Source of the DNA: Sclerurus mexicanus
Taxonomy: Eukaryota; Chordata; Aves; Passeriformes; Furnariidae
NCBI GenBank assembly: GCA_013396755.1
Contig: VWZF01002413.1
Location: 354,042-418,041 of the forward strand
Length of the DNA: 64,000 nt
Reading direction: 5' to 3'
Below, in pieces: positions 1-12,300 of this stretch. Every line of letters begins with the position of its first letter. Position 1 is the stretch's first letter. The position numbers and the translations under genes are program-made. A model generated the notes under the pieces. That model saw only the letters and a program-made list of their open reading frames with translations, had not been told where the DNA came from and did not search any database.

Positions 1-1269
1 ACCTGCTGTTCCTCCAGAATGCAAACTGAATCCTCCTGTGCACTGCAACAAGGGTGGTTGGGCCAATGGTTCAGTCTGTCCACATCACTGCAACACAGAA
101 GTGTCCTTGGAAAAGAGTAAAGCCAACCAAAGGAAAACAACTCCAACAAAATCCAAATTTACTGTAGGCCTGTAACAAAATATCTCATTATGCAACTTCA
201 GATTGCAATGCCAAGAAAGAGATAACAAGAAGTGTGTTTTAACGAGGTTATCATTCAAGTCAGACAAAGTAAGAAAAAATTGTATGGAAGAGGCTTGTCT
301 GTTTCTATTGTAAACATACTAAAATTAGAAACCAAAGAAAAATACAGAGAAAAGCATTACAAGTCACCCCTGGAGAAGTAAACAAACCCCTCACACAGTG
401 ATGTAATGATGTCCTAACTATTTCAAACATGTGGATATCTCAAAGCCTCAGGACAGTAGACAAAGGTTAAAAAAGAGCACCAAGGCTGCATTACTTCAAC
501 AGCTTGTCCCTATCAGGGAACATAAAGGTGGCAAAGGAGCACGAAGCACCAGCTGCTCGAAGCATGTTTGGAGAAGGCAAAATACAGCTGCGCCCTCCCT
601 CCATCCTGCCACCTGCCATGTGCTCATGGGGCCACAAAGCCACATCTTTGGCAGGGGCGAAGCTGGCAGCAGCTGTGCCACCGGGACAGTCCCAGCAGGG
701 AGCAGGGCAAGGAGCAGAGAAATGGGGGAACTCAATACGTGTTCCTCTCTTCACATGGAAATACTGCACTGAGCAACGATGCCCAGCTGGAAACCTCGGC
801 ATGTAAGGAATATCATCTAGTACATCAGAGGAAGACAGTTACAGCCCATCTCCTCAATCCAAACTACTCCCTGCTTGTTTTCTTAGGATATGACAGTGCC
901 ATCTCAGCACGTGGTTTCTGAGCAATAGCCACAAGAGCCTCGAGATGGGCACACTGCATCTCCACTGCAGCATCGCTAAGGAATGACAAGAGGCAGTACC
1001 TGCCTCGTTCTCATTAAATGTCCTTCCCCCGATAATTGTGATATGTTAAGTAGCATTTCACAACAGCTTAACTTAAAAATTTTGCAACAGGCTTAACTGG
1101 TGTCTTTTGTGAAATAGAAATGGAAACCACATACACTCCAGAGCATGCACGGCTTGCTGTAAAAACTGACAACTGCTGACTTAAAAACATGTTGCTCAAG
1201 AGATATTTTAACAGTGAATTATGCCATTAACACCGAAAACCAATGGATTTCAAATATGAAGCAAATAAC

Positions 1270-1858
1270 TCCCTTCCTCATGACAGGAAGGACTTGGGGG
1301 TGTTGGTGGATGAGAGGCTGAACATCAGCCATGCGTGTGCTCTTGTAGCCCAGACAGCCAAGTGTGTCCTGGGCTGCATCACCAGCAGCGTGGCCAGCAG
1401 GGCAAGGGAGGGGACTCTGCCCCTCTGCCCTGCCTGGTGAGACCCCCCTGCAGTGCTGCATCCACCTCTGGGGGCCAGCACAGCAAGGACAGGGACCTGT
1501 TGGAGTGGGTCTGGAGGAAGCCACGAAGATGATCAGAAGAGGGGAGCACCTCTCCTACATGGAAAAGCTGGGAGAGTTGAGGTGATTCAGCCTGGAGAGA
1601 AGGCTTTAGAAGGGCTTATAGGAAACATGGGGACAGACACTTCAGTAGAACCCACTGTGACAGAATAAGGTGTAATGGCTTTAAACTAAACGAGGTACTA
1701 TGAGACATGATGGATGATCCATCCCTGGAAACATTCAAAGCCAAATTGGACACGGCACTGAGCAACCTGGACTAGTTGAAGTTGCCCCTGCTCATTGCAG
1801 GTGGGTTGGATTAGGTGGCCTTTAAAGGTCCTCTCCTACCCAAAGCATTCTGTGATAG
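1270..1858 (+). mobile_element. CR1 LINE 3' fragment
   Basis: The + strand starts in the last part of the CR1 ORF2 (translation LGVLVDERLN near 1297) and runs through the CR1 3' UTR (for example ACATTCAAAGCCAAATTGGA and GGTTGGATTAGGTGGCC), ending at an ATTCTGTGAT tail. It is 5'-truncated, as is normal for CR1, and carries internal deletions and stops. No activity is expected. Confidence 0.9.
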
Positions 1859-4800
1859 CAAATCCTACAAAGTGTTCACATTCTGGAGCTCCAGGTCTAC
1901 CATACACTGGATTCAGGACTAAACGAGAAGCAACTCTGCTGACCCATAGAAGGAACACCAAACCAAGCCTGTGCAAAAGCACATGTTTGACCTATTTTCT
2001 GGAATGCTTGAATGTACTATGTTACATGCACGTGTCATAAAGAGTCAAATTCACAGGTCATAAATGTAATTACATGCCAAAAAGGCCATATAGATCTCTT
2101 ATTTATAGAAATAACCATAGCTTCCACTTCCCATGTAAAAGTTCATCCATTTCAAAAATCCTGAAATCTTTGGTCTTCACCTTGAAAGAGCTTCAATGCC
2201 TTTGCTGGTTCAGTCCAACACAGCTCACATAACTAAGCCAGTAAATGTGTCCAATACCAGCTCCTACTGAAAGCAATAAATATGAAAAGAGGAAATCTCT
2301 GAAAGAATAATTCCAAGTTCAGATATTAAATCTCCAAGTGGCAGAACCTGAAGCTAAGGGCAATCTGAAGCAAAAATACCATTTCCTGCAGCTTTCCTTA
2401 TATAAGAAATGTCACAGCTTCGATTCAGGATTCTAGTTAAACACGGTATTTATTTTCTGAAAGGATGTGAAACAAAGTTCTTCACTGTATTTAGGATAAA
2501 TTCATCATTGCATCTTTTCTGACTCTAAATCACAGTTTTTACTCACCTTCATTTTTTGGAGTCAGAAGTACCAATTGACAGCTGCACAATAGAGATGTTC
2601 TTATTTGATGGCTGGTATAAGCTAAGTGCATACAAACCAAACATCTATTACAGAAATTTGCTGCATTAAGGGTATTGTTTTCATTAAAAAAAGCACAGGG
2701 AGACAAAAAACCTGGAGGCATATGAAATATCTATGAGAAAAACCCAAGCTACCCACTATGGTATGAGGTAATCACAAATTGCTGCTACAACGAGTTTTGC
2801 TGTATTTTAGACAACTTTATTTAACACTGTCCTTTTGTAAAAAAAAGAGTCTCTGCCTCTCAAGTTTCCCTTGAGATCATGCTAATAAACTATAATACAC
2901 GCAAAAAAACTAATAGGCTTTTTCCTGTTTGGAGTAAACACATATATAATTTGTTGTTATGCTGGAGGCACTAACGAGGGTCAGCTTCCATCGTGCTGTG
3001 AGCTGTGAAACCAATACATGGGAAAAGTCAACTATTTATCCTGTTAAGAGCAGTTATCAGACATTATCTCTTAGGAAAGGTTCAAGATTCAAACTTGGAG
3101 TGAAACAATCCTGTGGTCCTGTGCTTCTGCTGTTTCTTCATGAAGTTAGAAAAGCTTACGAGCAAAGACAAAATGCTCACTAAAGAGTTCAGTTCAAAAG
3201 AAATGAGTCGTCCACACTCAAAAGAGGTGCCCTGAGGGTCAAGGCAGCAGCTGAGGTGTGCGGTGCCAACTGAGAACTGCTGCCCTGCACTGGCACTGTC
3301 CCAGCCTGCCCTGACTAAACACCCCAAACAAAGTCTCAGTACACCAGCAGCCCTTAGAGATGTGTGTTATACAAGGAGACGCGAGTTACAACAAACCTCA
3401 GCGTCCAAAGCAAGGGCTTTGTCAAATACACACCAAGCAGAAAAGTCCCCAACGCTATTTTTGCCCTAACAGAGTCACGGGACAAAACCCCTCAAGAAAT
3501 AGGAGAGAGGATGCTTTTTACACACAAGCTCACCCAAACAAGGAAGCATTCTCTGTTTTGGGACAAACACTGTCAAGTATTAGCAGATAATCTCTTGAAC
3601 CAAAAACAAATCAAACCACGTTTGTCAGTAAGGACAAGTTTAGATCACGTTGACTTCTGCATTAATCCTGCTGCAACAAGTTTCTGCATGCTTTCCTATG
3701 CTCCCTCCTTGGGAAGGGCCAGCCCTGCTAGGACAACAGCCAGCATGCAGCTAATGACAAGTACTCCAAGCTACCAACCACCTGCCTCCAGCACTCAGGG
3801 CATTAACCTTTCCTGCTCAGTTCATTCCCTGAAACAGTAAAACAAAACACCTGTTGACACAGGGGGACATATAATATGCAAAACACTGATTCTGTAAAGC
3901 TCATATAACCAGCCCTAAAACCAGGGAACAACAACTCCTTCACGTTCCTGAACCATACCCTTTTATCACTATTATTCATCATATATTCTGAGCTACTAGA
4001 TATAATCTCAGAGCAAGAGGAAAAAAGCAAACAAACAAAACCAAGAAAACATGCCGGGGCCTTTTCCACCTCTTAGGATTGTACTTTCTGTACACAGGCA
4101 AACCCAACCAAGCAGAGCTCTGCCCTGATGCTGTCCCATGGCGTTTCAACTGACCTCAATTAATATTATGCCCTCTCTCAGTAAGGTTATTACAGATTTG
4201 AGGCAAACCCAAAACCTCTTCATCTCTCCTGTACTTTTTAGTGCTGGAGCAAGTAATTCAGTCACCTTCCACGAGTAAGGAAAAATGAACTCCCTAACAG
4301 CTCCCAGCAGTCGTCCTCTATCTCACCACCATGGGAACCAGGAGTTCTTATGGAATCATCACCAGCCTTTTGCTTTGTTTGCTAAAACAGCAGAGACATT
4401 TTCAAACAGGCTTCAACAGGCTTTCCATGCACATGCCCATAAAGGGAAACCAAGCACAGTTTTGCTGAAATTTCCCCCATCCCTCAAAAAGCCTCTTCTT
4501 TAAAGCCTTTGATTAGGTAACAAACCAAATCAAACTTCTGGCCCAGAAGAGTGCATCCATATTCCTGATGGAATATTTCTCCTGACACATAGGGGGGCAC
4601 CAGCACCAAGAGCCCAAGGAGCAGCATGTCCCCAAAACAAGCATGTGGCACAACAGCAGGAGAAACACTAAGGAAGCCTCATACTTGCGTTTGTTAATTT
4701 TATTAACTCTGTTTGGAGAGGTTTCCTAAAATTAAGCAATTTGACCAAGTCTGAGAGAAGGGAAAAGAAGTGTTTTGTCTTTCACCTAAAGATAACATCA

Positions 4801-4954
4801 GCAATGCAGTCTGAAAAGAATTAGATACCCTTTTCAGTGTTGCTCATTTTCTTCAAATAGATTTCAGATGGTTATACATACATGAAAGTTCTTGTTCCAA
4901 AACTGCTGCAAAGAGAACAAGCAGGACCCATGGGAATGGCACAAAGCTGTGTCG

Positions 4955-5186
4955 GGGGGGTTTAGGGTGGATCTCAGCAAAAGGTCCTTCCCCCAGAGGG
5001 TGGTGGGCACTGCCCAGGCTCCCCAGGGCAGTGGGCACGGCCCCAAGGCTGCCAGAGCTCCAGGAGGGTTTGGATGATGCTCTGGGGCACAGGGGGAGAC
5101 TCCTGGGGATGGTCCTGTGCAGGGCAAGGAGCTGGATTTCAATGATTCTTGTAGGGCTGTTCCAATTCTGGATATTCTATGATAGC
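4955..5186 (+). mobile_element. CR1 LINE 3' fragment
   Basis: This has the CR1 3' UTR pattern: CCCAGAGGGTGGTGGGCACT, then CCAGGAGGGTTTGGATGATGC, then a TTCTATGATA tail. Only about 230 bp of the 3' end is present, from a different subfamily from the copy at 1270. Confidence 0.85.
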
Positions 5187-8100
5187 TGTGCCCTTTTGGT
5201 TGGCAAGGAGAAAGGTGAAAGCGTTACTCCATGAGTACCAGGGGGGCTATTCTTCCCAAACCAGTCCTCCTGGTTTACCCCATCACTGATGTGCAACGGT
5301 CGACTGCATTTCTTTGCCAAGAAAAGCGTACCTTGTATGTTCAGCAATGAAATTAAGTCATTTTCCATGTCTGTAAACACTGCCAGTGAAGCACCAGGGC
5401 TCCTGCATCCTGCATAGCTGGGGACCTGTAACTACAACCCCATCCCAAGGTCCAAATACAGATAAATGAAGTCATGAACTAGAGTTGGTCTCATGTCCTG
5501 GCAATATTTTCTTCTCTAAAATGGTGATCAAATGTGCCTCAGTCCCTAATGATCTGTCTCAACACATAAAGAGTATCTAAAAGCTAATTAGCCCACTAAA
5601 GCATCTGAGGTCTAATAAGCACTGTGCTGTCTAACCTCTCAAAGCATCAATATCAGGCACTACTTAAAGCAGTCCCAGATGTGTTCATCTCAGAATACAA
5701 GAGATTTCCAGAACACTGTTTAGAAGCTGATTTTAACAGGTGGTGTTCCAGTACTTTTTTTTAACCTTTTAAAATACCAAGCTAGAAGTGCATATAAGTT
5801 TATAAGCCGGGCTTTTGCAAATCTCTGCAAAATGTGGTCATGGAACACATGCAATCACGAGCAGTCCACAGCCCTTTATCTCTGCTGGCTGCTGGCTACA
5901 AACAGTGTCTGGATTTTCAGAGGTCACTGGGAAAACTGGGTTACATACCTGAGATGCAACAGTCAAGTCTTCTGCTTAGTTCTCTCCATCCAACAGCCCT
6001 AGCAGATTTACTGTGGCTTACAGAAGTTAAGGTCAGTAACCTCCTTCTTGGATGTTTATTCTTACTGCTGCTAACAGCTAAGTTTTAAGAAAGCTACATT
6101 TGAATAGAATAAATGATAGCAGAAAATGCTATTTAATATTTCATGTCAACCGTGAAGTTGACTTTTTTTGTTGACTACCTAGACTTGCAGCCGTGCACAG
6201 ATATTTAGGACCCCCAGAACAGGAGAGGGATGTTCCATGGCACCTCCCCTGACATGAGCACCCACCACTCAATGCCTTGGGAGGAAAAGCTGACCAGAGG
6301 TATCCCAACGCTCCCGGAACTCTCCAAAAGCTGGTAATTCCCTGGAATGCCCAGCAACTACTCTACTACAGCACAATAGGCACATCCATTACTAAGCAAA
6401 CACAAGCCCTAATTATTATTTTTTTAATTCCACCTACTTAATTACAGTGGGAATTCTTTATTGCTATTGCCTACCTCTGCTTGAATCAGATTTTAGAATT
6501 AATCACCTTATTCTCAGATTAAACTGAGAATAAAATCTCCACAGGAAAAGCTCTCAATTCCTATCCATAAGTTAATGGCCTTGAAAACACTCTTTGCCCT
6601 CCATATCATTACCCCTGCTCAGCAGCTTCAAATTTACTGATACTGAAGAGCAGCAGACCACTCCTGAGAGCTATTAAAAAAACCCAAAAAGCAGGAATAT
6701 TATACTGTCAGTTGGCTTGTATCCACTACATACACATCTGCACAGGTTCAGAGAGATTGGGAGTAGTTTGGGTTCATTTTTACAAGAAAATCAGAGGAAA
6801 AAAAAAAGGTGGAAGTTGCAGGACTTGTGTTCTGGAATATCCTCTGGCACATGGTATTAGGGAGGGAGCAGCTCTTCAGACAGTCGTTCTTTCACCAACA
6901 GTGTGAACACACTGACAGTGCTTTGAATCAGTGCATTTTAAAGTCTTACATGCAAGGAAAGCAAGTGCTGCAGAGGGCAGAGAATCAACAAACCCGAGAT
7001 ACTTTTCCCACATGACACTCATAATGCTATATAACACTTTCAGCCTCTTTTTTTTTTAATCTGAAAGAATTTTCCTGTGCTGAGTATTAATTTTTCCACT
7101 CAGAGTATGTTTGCGTTGACAACACACACACTAAATGTTTATTTGTTCCTGGAGTGAGAAAAACCAAGACCTCCATAGCTACCAACAAGCTGCTCTGGTA
7201 GGATATAATGGCAGCTCATTTTGTGTCACCCAAACTTCATGCACCGAGTTTGTTCCTGCAGCAAATTAAGAACTATTTGGGACAATTTGTCTTCCTTAGA
7301 GATACAAGCTTCCCTAACTATCATAAAGCCCAAATGCAATAGCAGTTGCTGTTTTCTGAGATGAAGGATGTTTAATCTTCCAGTTCCAAGCACCACAAAT
7401 GCACCCCCTCTGCATTTTCTCTCCTCTACATTTAATGCACCTCGTTAAAAATAGTCAGAAATAACAACAAAAGTTGTCATTCTCCATAGCTGGGAACTGC
7501 CAGGCTCTGAGCAGGGAATGAAGGATGCACGGCACAGGACAGGAGAGCGTGTAAGGAGAATAAAGAGGAATAAACCCAGGCTGCAAATAACAGCAGGTTC
7601 ATCAATAGAGCAGCAACAGCATCACAAAGTTCAAAGGAATACTTTTGGTCATTTGGTTCCAGTTAAGCCCTCTTTCTAAACCAGCTCCATTCTCCTGGCT
7701 AGGACATGCACCATACCACATCAGTTCTGGCACAGGATCAGTAGGACAGAAACACGGCCACAGCTGAACTGGGAACCATCTTGTCATCACTCTGTTGGCC
7801 AACACACACAGAACTACTGCGACTGTTCTGGGAAGAGCTCGTCCCTTTTGATTTTAATTTTTGTCTTCTGGCAACAGCAAAAAAAGGCAAAAAGCCATCC
7901 TGGTCACCAAGTGCAACACCAGCAGCCAGGAAGGGAAGCTGAGTGAGGGGTGGAGGAAGTTTCTGCTGTGCCACCTACTGTGGGCAAACAGTTCTGTCCC
8001 AGGTCACAGCCCTGGGACACCGCTGGTAACTCCAGCACTGCCGGCAGGGAGCGATACCCAACCTCTCTCTCCACTCTCCCTTCCTGAGAACTACATTTTT

Positions 8101-8399
8101 CCAACCAAAACGGAGCTCCACAAACAGCCCATCTGCAGTGCACCACACTAAAACAACTGCGCAAGCAGCCATTTGATCCTGTAGGTAAAGTCTACAGGAA
8201 ACACACCACAATATTTCCTTATACTGCAGAAATCAGAAGCCAAAGTTGCGACCACGTCATCTTTTCCACCGTCACTGGAATGGCACCGAGAAATAAAACA
8301 CATTCCTCACTAGACTTCTATTATAAGCTGATCAGTTAATCTTTTAAGAAACTCTATCATGAAATACCTAGTTTTAAGTATGCACCTGACACCTTTTCC

Positions 8400-8685
8400 A
8401 CAGAATCATTAGAGTTGAGAGAGACCTCTGGAGATGATCCAGTCCAACCTCCCTGCTAAGGCAGGGTCACCTGGAGCAGGTGACACAGGGACACATCCAG
8501 GTGGGGTTTGAATGTCTCCAGAAAGGGAGACTCCACCACCTCCCTGGGCAGCTGTTCCAGTGCTCTGCCACCCTCAACACAAAAGTTCTTCCTCATGTTG
8601 AGGCAGAACTTCTTGTGGTTTAGTTTATGGCCATTGCTCCTCCTCCTGTCGCTGGGCACCACTGAAAACTGAAAAAAGGTCCCAA
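8400..8685 (-). mobile_element. CR1 LINE 3' fragment (minus)
   Basis: It reads as the reverse complement of the CR1 3' end: ACAGAATCATTAGAGTTGAG, CCAGTCCAACCTCCCTGCTA, CCTCCCTGGGCAGCTGTTCC, and then CTGTCGCTGGGCACCACTGA. The orientation is the same as CDKAL1. It ends about 350 bp downstream of the donor of the 85-nt exon. Confidence 0.92.
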
Positions 8686-9037
8686 CTGCACAACGTTTAG
8701 GTAAGGAAAAAATAAAACCCAGCAATTCACATATTAAAAAAAAACCAAAATGGAATATTCAACTCCTCAAAGATTATTACAACACTGTCTTGAAGAGTGA
8801 TCTAGAAGCCCCTCTCTAAATAGGTCAGCAGTTCTCCTAAATAAGTGCAGTGATAATCACCTGCAAGTTACAGCTCACTAAAACAATCCACTGCACCTTA
8901 CAAATCCATTCAGAGAATTCACCGCTGTAATAGTCAAACTCAGCACACTTGGTGCTCTAAAACACGAAACTCCTCCCAGATTGAAAACACCAAGCTTTAA
9001 GACATACAAGGAAGGATCTTTGTGAGGAAACACTCAC

Positions 9038-9122
9038 TTGATGGAGTTCCTGAAGTGGTCCTCAGCAGGGTTTTTCACTGTACAGCTGTTCAGCAACCAC
9101 AGATCTGCTTCAGCAGAGTTGT
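9038..9122 (-). CDS. CDKAL1: CDKAL1 coding exon, second cluster cysteine (residues 94-149)
   Basis: This 85-nt exon completes codon 94 (G|AC, Asp) and encodes DNSAEADLWLLNSCTVKNPA followed by EDHFRNSI, then two bases (AA) of the next codon. With 28 residues from codon 94 it reaches residue 121. It continues the MTTase domain: Cys107 in LLNSCTVKNPAEDH is the second of the three conserved cluster cysteines. The third, expected in an AGCVPQ motif, is encoded by the next exon, which I do not find between 1 and 9037. The acceptor is TTTTCCAG|AC and the donor AA|GTGAGT, both good. Phase agrees with the exon 49.3 kb upstream. No frameshift or stop is present. The call's residue range should be read as 94-121, not 94-149. 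Confidence 0.95.
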
Positions 9123-9264
9123 CTGGAAAACAGAAAACAAACCTGTGTTAAGAACTACACAACCTGTCAACTCCTAATTTATAGCAACTAAAAAAAGACC
9201 GAGCCAATTATTAATAACTTGAGTATTTGCGAGATTATATTCAATTACAGTTTTGGAAGAGGGT

Positions 9265-9375
9265 TTTTTTTTGTTGGTTGGTTTGTGTATTATGAAAAAT
9301 AAAAGGCACATGAGCATTTCCACTGTAATTTTTTGGGGGGGGGTTTGATTTTGTTTTGGGTGGGTTTTTTTTCCA
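9265..9375. repeat. T/G-rich low-complexity tract
   Basis: T runs and G runs, including nine consecutive G at about 9335-9343 followed by GGGTGGG, lie about 140-250 bp upstream of the acceptor of the 85-nt exon (C/A-rich on the coding strand). It is probably simple-sequence drift. Confidence 0.8.
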
Positions 9376-12300
9376 ATTGGAGAATGAATCATTATCTCTT
9401 TTACCAGGTGAGATGCCCCTAGCTTGCACATCATGAAACAGTTCAGAAAAATGATCACTACTCCCAGAAATGCACACTCCCCAGAAAGATCTTGCCTACA
9501 ACAAAGGCAAAGTTCAGTGGTCACCAAAAGCAAGTTTCACTCACAAAACAAAATCCCTGCTTCAGCTCTCCTGTGAATTAATACCCCAAAAGAAACAGAT
9601 CACAATTTATAAAACATGACCCTCTACCAACAAGAAAAGTCAGTGCAGCTGGTTTGGAAAGAAACCTGCACATTTCTAGTTTCGATTATATCTTAGTTAT
9701 GGTATAATTATAGTTTAGCCATTTTCACACAAAAGATATTCATGCAACCAATATCTGCCTCCATTCAGATAAGGATATTTTTTTTTCAGGATCCCAACCT
9801 TTCTGTACCTTCAACAGCCTATTGATATCTGAACACATTCACAGAAGTGAATCCCAGAATTATCTGCAGAAGCACATATATCCACTCTAATCCTGTAAAA
9901 CATGACCTATAGTACAGAATTACTAGTATAGTTATTTTTCGTGTGAAGTTCGAGCTTCTTTTTTTCCAACAAAAGAAGGAAGATAATCTATCTCAAACAG
10001 TTCAGTGCTCCAGCATTCATCAGCACAGCCTGTATCGGGCTGGATAAGAGAATGCACGTCATTCTTGCTCCTATTCAGCACATTGAGCCCTGAAGTATCG
10101 AACTGACTGAGGTATCTTCAAATAACTAAGCCAGTGAGCAATGAATAGAGGTAAACCATCACTTTAGGACGCCTTATTTAAATTTATATCCTGTTAAAGC
10201 AAGAGAAAGCTCACAAAGCCTTAAGCACGTTTACATATGCACTCATCCTGACTGTATCCACACAGGCACAAATATCCTCCTCCTCCATACATAACTAAGT
10301 GCTAGCAGTGAAAAAGCTTTCTGTCTCAGTGCCATTTTCTTCAAAGAAATGATCATTTACAAGTAACTATCGGTCACTTCACCTACGAAGCAGGTATATT
10401 AAAAAACCACCTAAAATGCAACTGATACTTACGAGAAGACATTCACAAGGTTTCTCATCACTGTCAACCCAGATTACACCATAAACTTGGTGTAATCAGT
10501 GACCTCCTCTGTGACAACAAAAGGTCACAAAGGAGTCATCAAAAACAACACTCAGACCTCCAGCTACTTCAAACAAAACAAATATACCAAGATCTGGCCC
10601 TGTCAGGTTGGGAAATGAGACCGAGTTCAATTTTAGTCTACACAAGTGAAAATAAAAGTGATACAAGACAAAGAATCTCTCCTGCAACCAGGACTGCCTG
10701 AGAATAACATCTTCAGACTGATGAACAGACTAATTTCCTGTTAGAAAGATAATTAGAGGTTAAAAATTGCCTAGAAATGATGTACAGAAAAGCAAAAAAC
10801 CACAGAGTTTCCAAGTCAGAAAAAGTGAACTCTTGGCCTATTCAGATGCACCCAGTATGAAAACAAACACATTTTAAAAATAGTTTCCCAATAACTGTCA
10901 TAACTTGGTATTACTTATTCTTCTCAGCAGCATAAAATGTTTATTAATCCAGCCTCACCCCCATAACACACCCAGCTGAGAATTAGGGGTGGAACACACA
11001 CACGAAGCCAACACTGAAGTGAGACATTGCAATTCACACACAAGACTTCCAGCAGCACTGAAGGAACATCATTTTCAAGAGATGTCTCCATCCAGAGGAG
11101 GTTTCACCCTCTGAAGAACAGAAGATGCAGAGCAAAGCCTTTTGCAGAAGAGAATCTTCTGAGCAGTTTTGGGAAAAGGAGTCTCATTCATGCATACATC
11201 TAAAAATAACTTCAGGAAAATTGAAGTGTGGCAGAGATTTGTTCTCTCCCTACAGCAACATTATTTTTCCATATTTAGCTGTTCTATTTCTATATTTATT
11301 TTTAGAGTTTCTTCTAATTGTTTACATACAAGTTTCGATTATTCATATATGAATAGACACACTTATTATACACTTCTTTTATTAATAAGAGTTCATACCA
11401 TAACTCTCCAAAATGATAGTTGAATTTTCTTAGTTATTTCCTGCCCTGTTCATACATAACATAATTACATGCACTGGTGTAAACTCATCATGATGTGACT
11501 CAAGAGGACAATGGAACATTTACAGGAGGTTTTCCAGACTGACAGACAAAACTGAAGCCAGAACCATTAGCAGGGTGAACGTTAATTATGGCAGTGTATA
11601 TGATTTAGGTACATATGTCCCACAACAAGCCTCTCAAAGGGAATTTGCTTTCTTCAACTTCTTTTTGCCATCTATTCAGCCTAATGATACTTTTGAAGTA
11701 TGACATTTTGCTGCTGACCTTTCTGCTGTGAGGTACTTACACAGTTTCCTGTATGTTCAGGCATTTTTGGAAAAATAAAAAAGGTATGTCAAATGAGCAT
11801 TGTATGAAATGCTCAAAAAAACCAACTCAAAACCATGGCCTTTTTGCATTGTGACATCTTCTCCATGAAAGAAAGGCTGCACTGGAAGCAAACCACAAAG
11901 TCTATCATGCTCTCTGCAAAACAACACAGAGTACAAAGAAACCTAAAGGTCATGGAAACTTCTGAACACTTCAGTTAATTGGGAAGCTCTGAAAAACAGG
12001 AATTGGCTGCATTATGCAATACTTAGATGATAAAATGGCAAGAGCCAAACATCAGTATACCTACAGAGGACAACACTATTTACAATTCTTCTCTAACTGG
12101 CAGTTTGGGGCTTGTTATCATCACAGAAATCATAAATCAGCACAATTTCTCAAGACTGTAGTAACACTATCAGTTGAAAATTAAACAACTGGCTTGGGTT
12201 TGCCCTGGTGTTTTAACTTCTAGTCTTTTTTTTCTTTCACTTCTTTATCCAAAACTTTGTTTTCTTTCAGCCTCCCCCCAAACCACATCTCCTAGAATAA

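Larger units (their letters stand above)
1..9037 (-). other. CDKAL1: CDKAL1 intron after the 85-nt exon (partial)
   Basis: This is intron following the GTGAGT donor at 9037. The next coding exon (expected to carry the third cluster cysteine) was looked for by its likely AGCVPQ-type translation on the minus strand and not seen, so the intron continues past position 1. It holds three CR1 fragments (1270, 4955 and 8400) and short A- and T-rich runs. I see no other gene or clear element in 1-1269, 1859-4954, 5187-8399 or 8686-9037. Which human intron it equals depends on the number of 5' UTR exons. Confidence 0.85.

Noticed and set aside
1243..1440. Possible gene with LGVLVDERLN translation
   Set aside because: This is the end of the CR1 ORF2 in a truncated LINE copy, not a host gene.
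3364..3840. 158-codon ORF on the + strand
   Set aside because: No domain, low-complexity composition, located inside a CDKAL1 intron and antisense to the gene.
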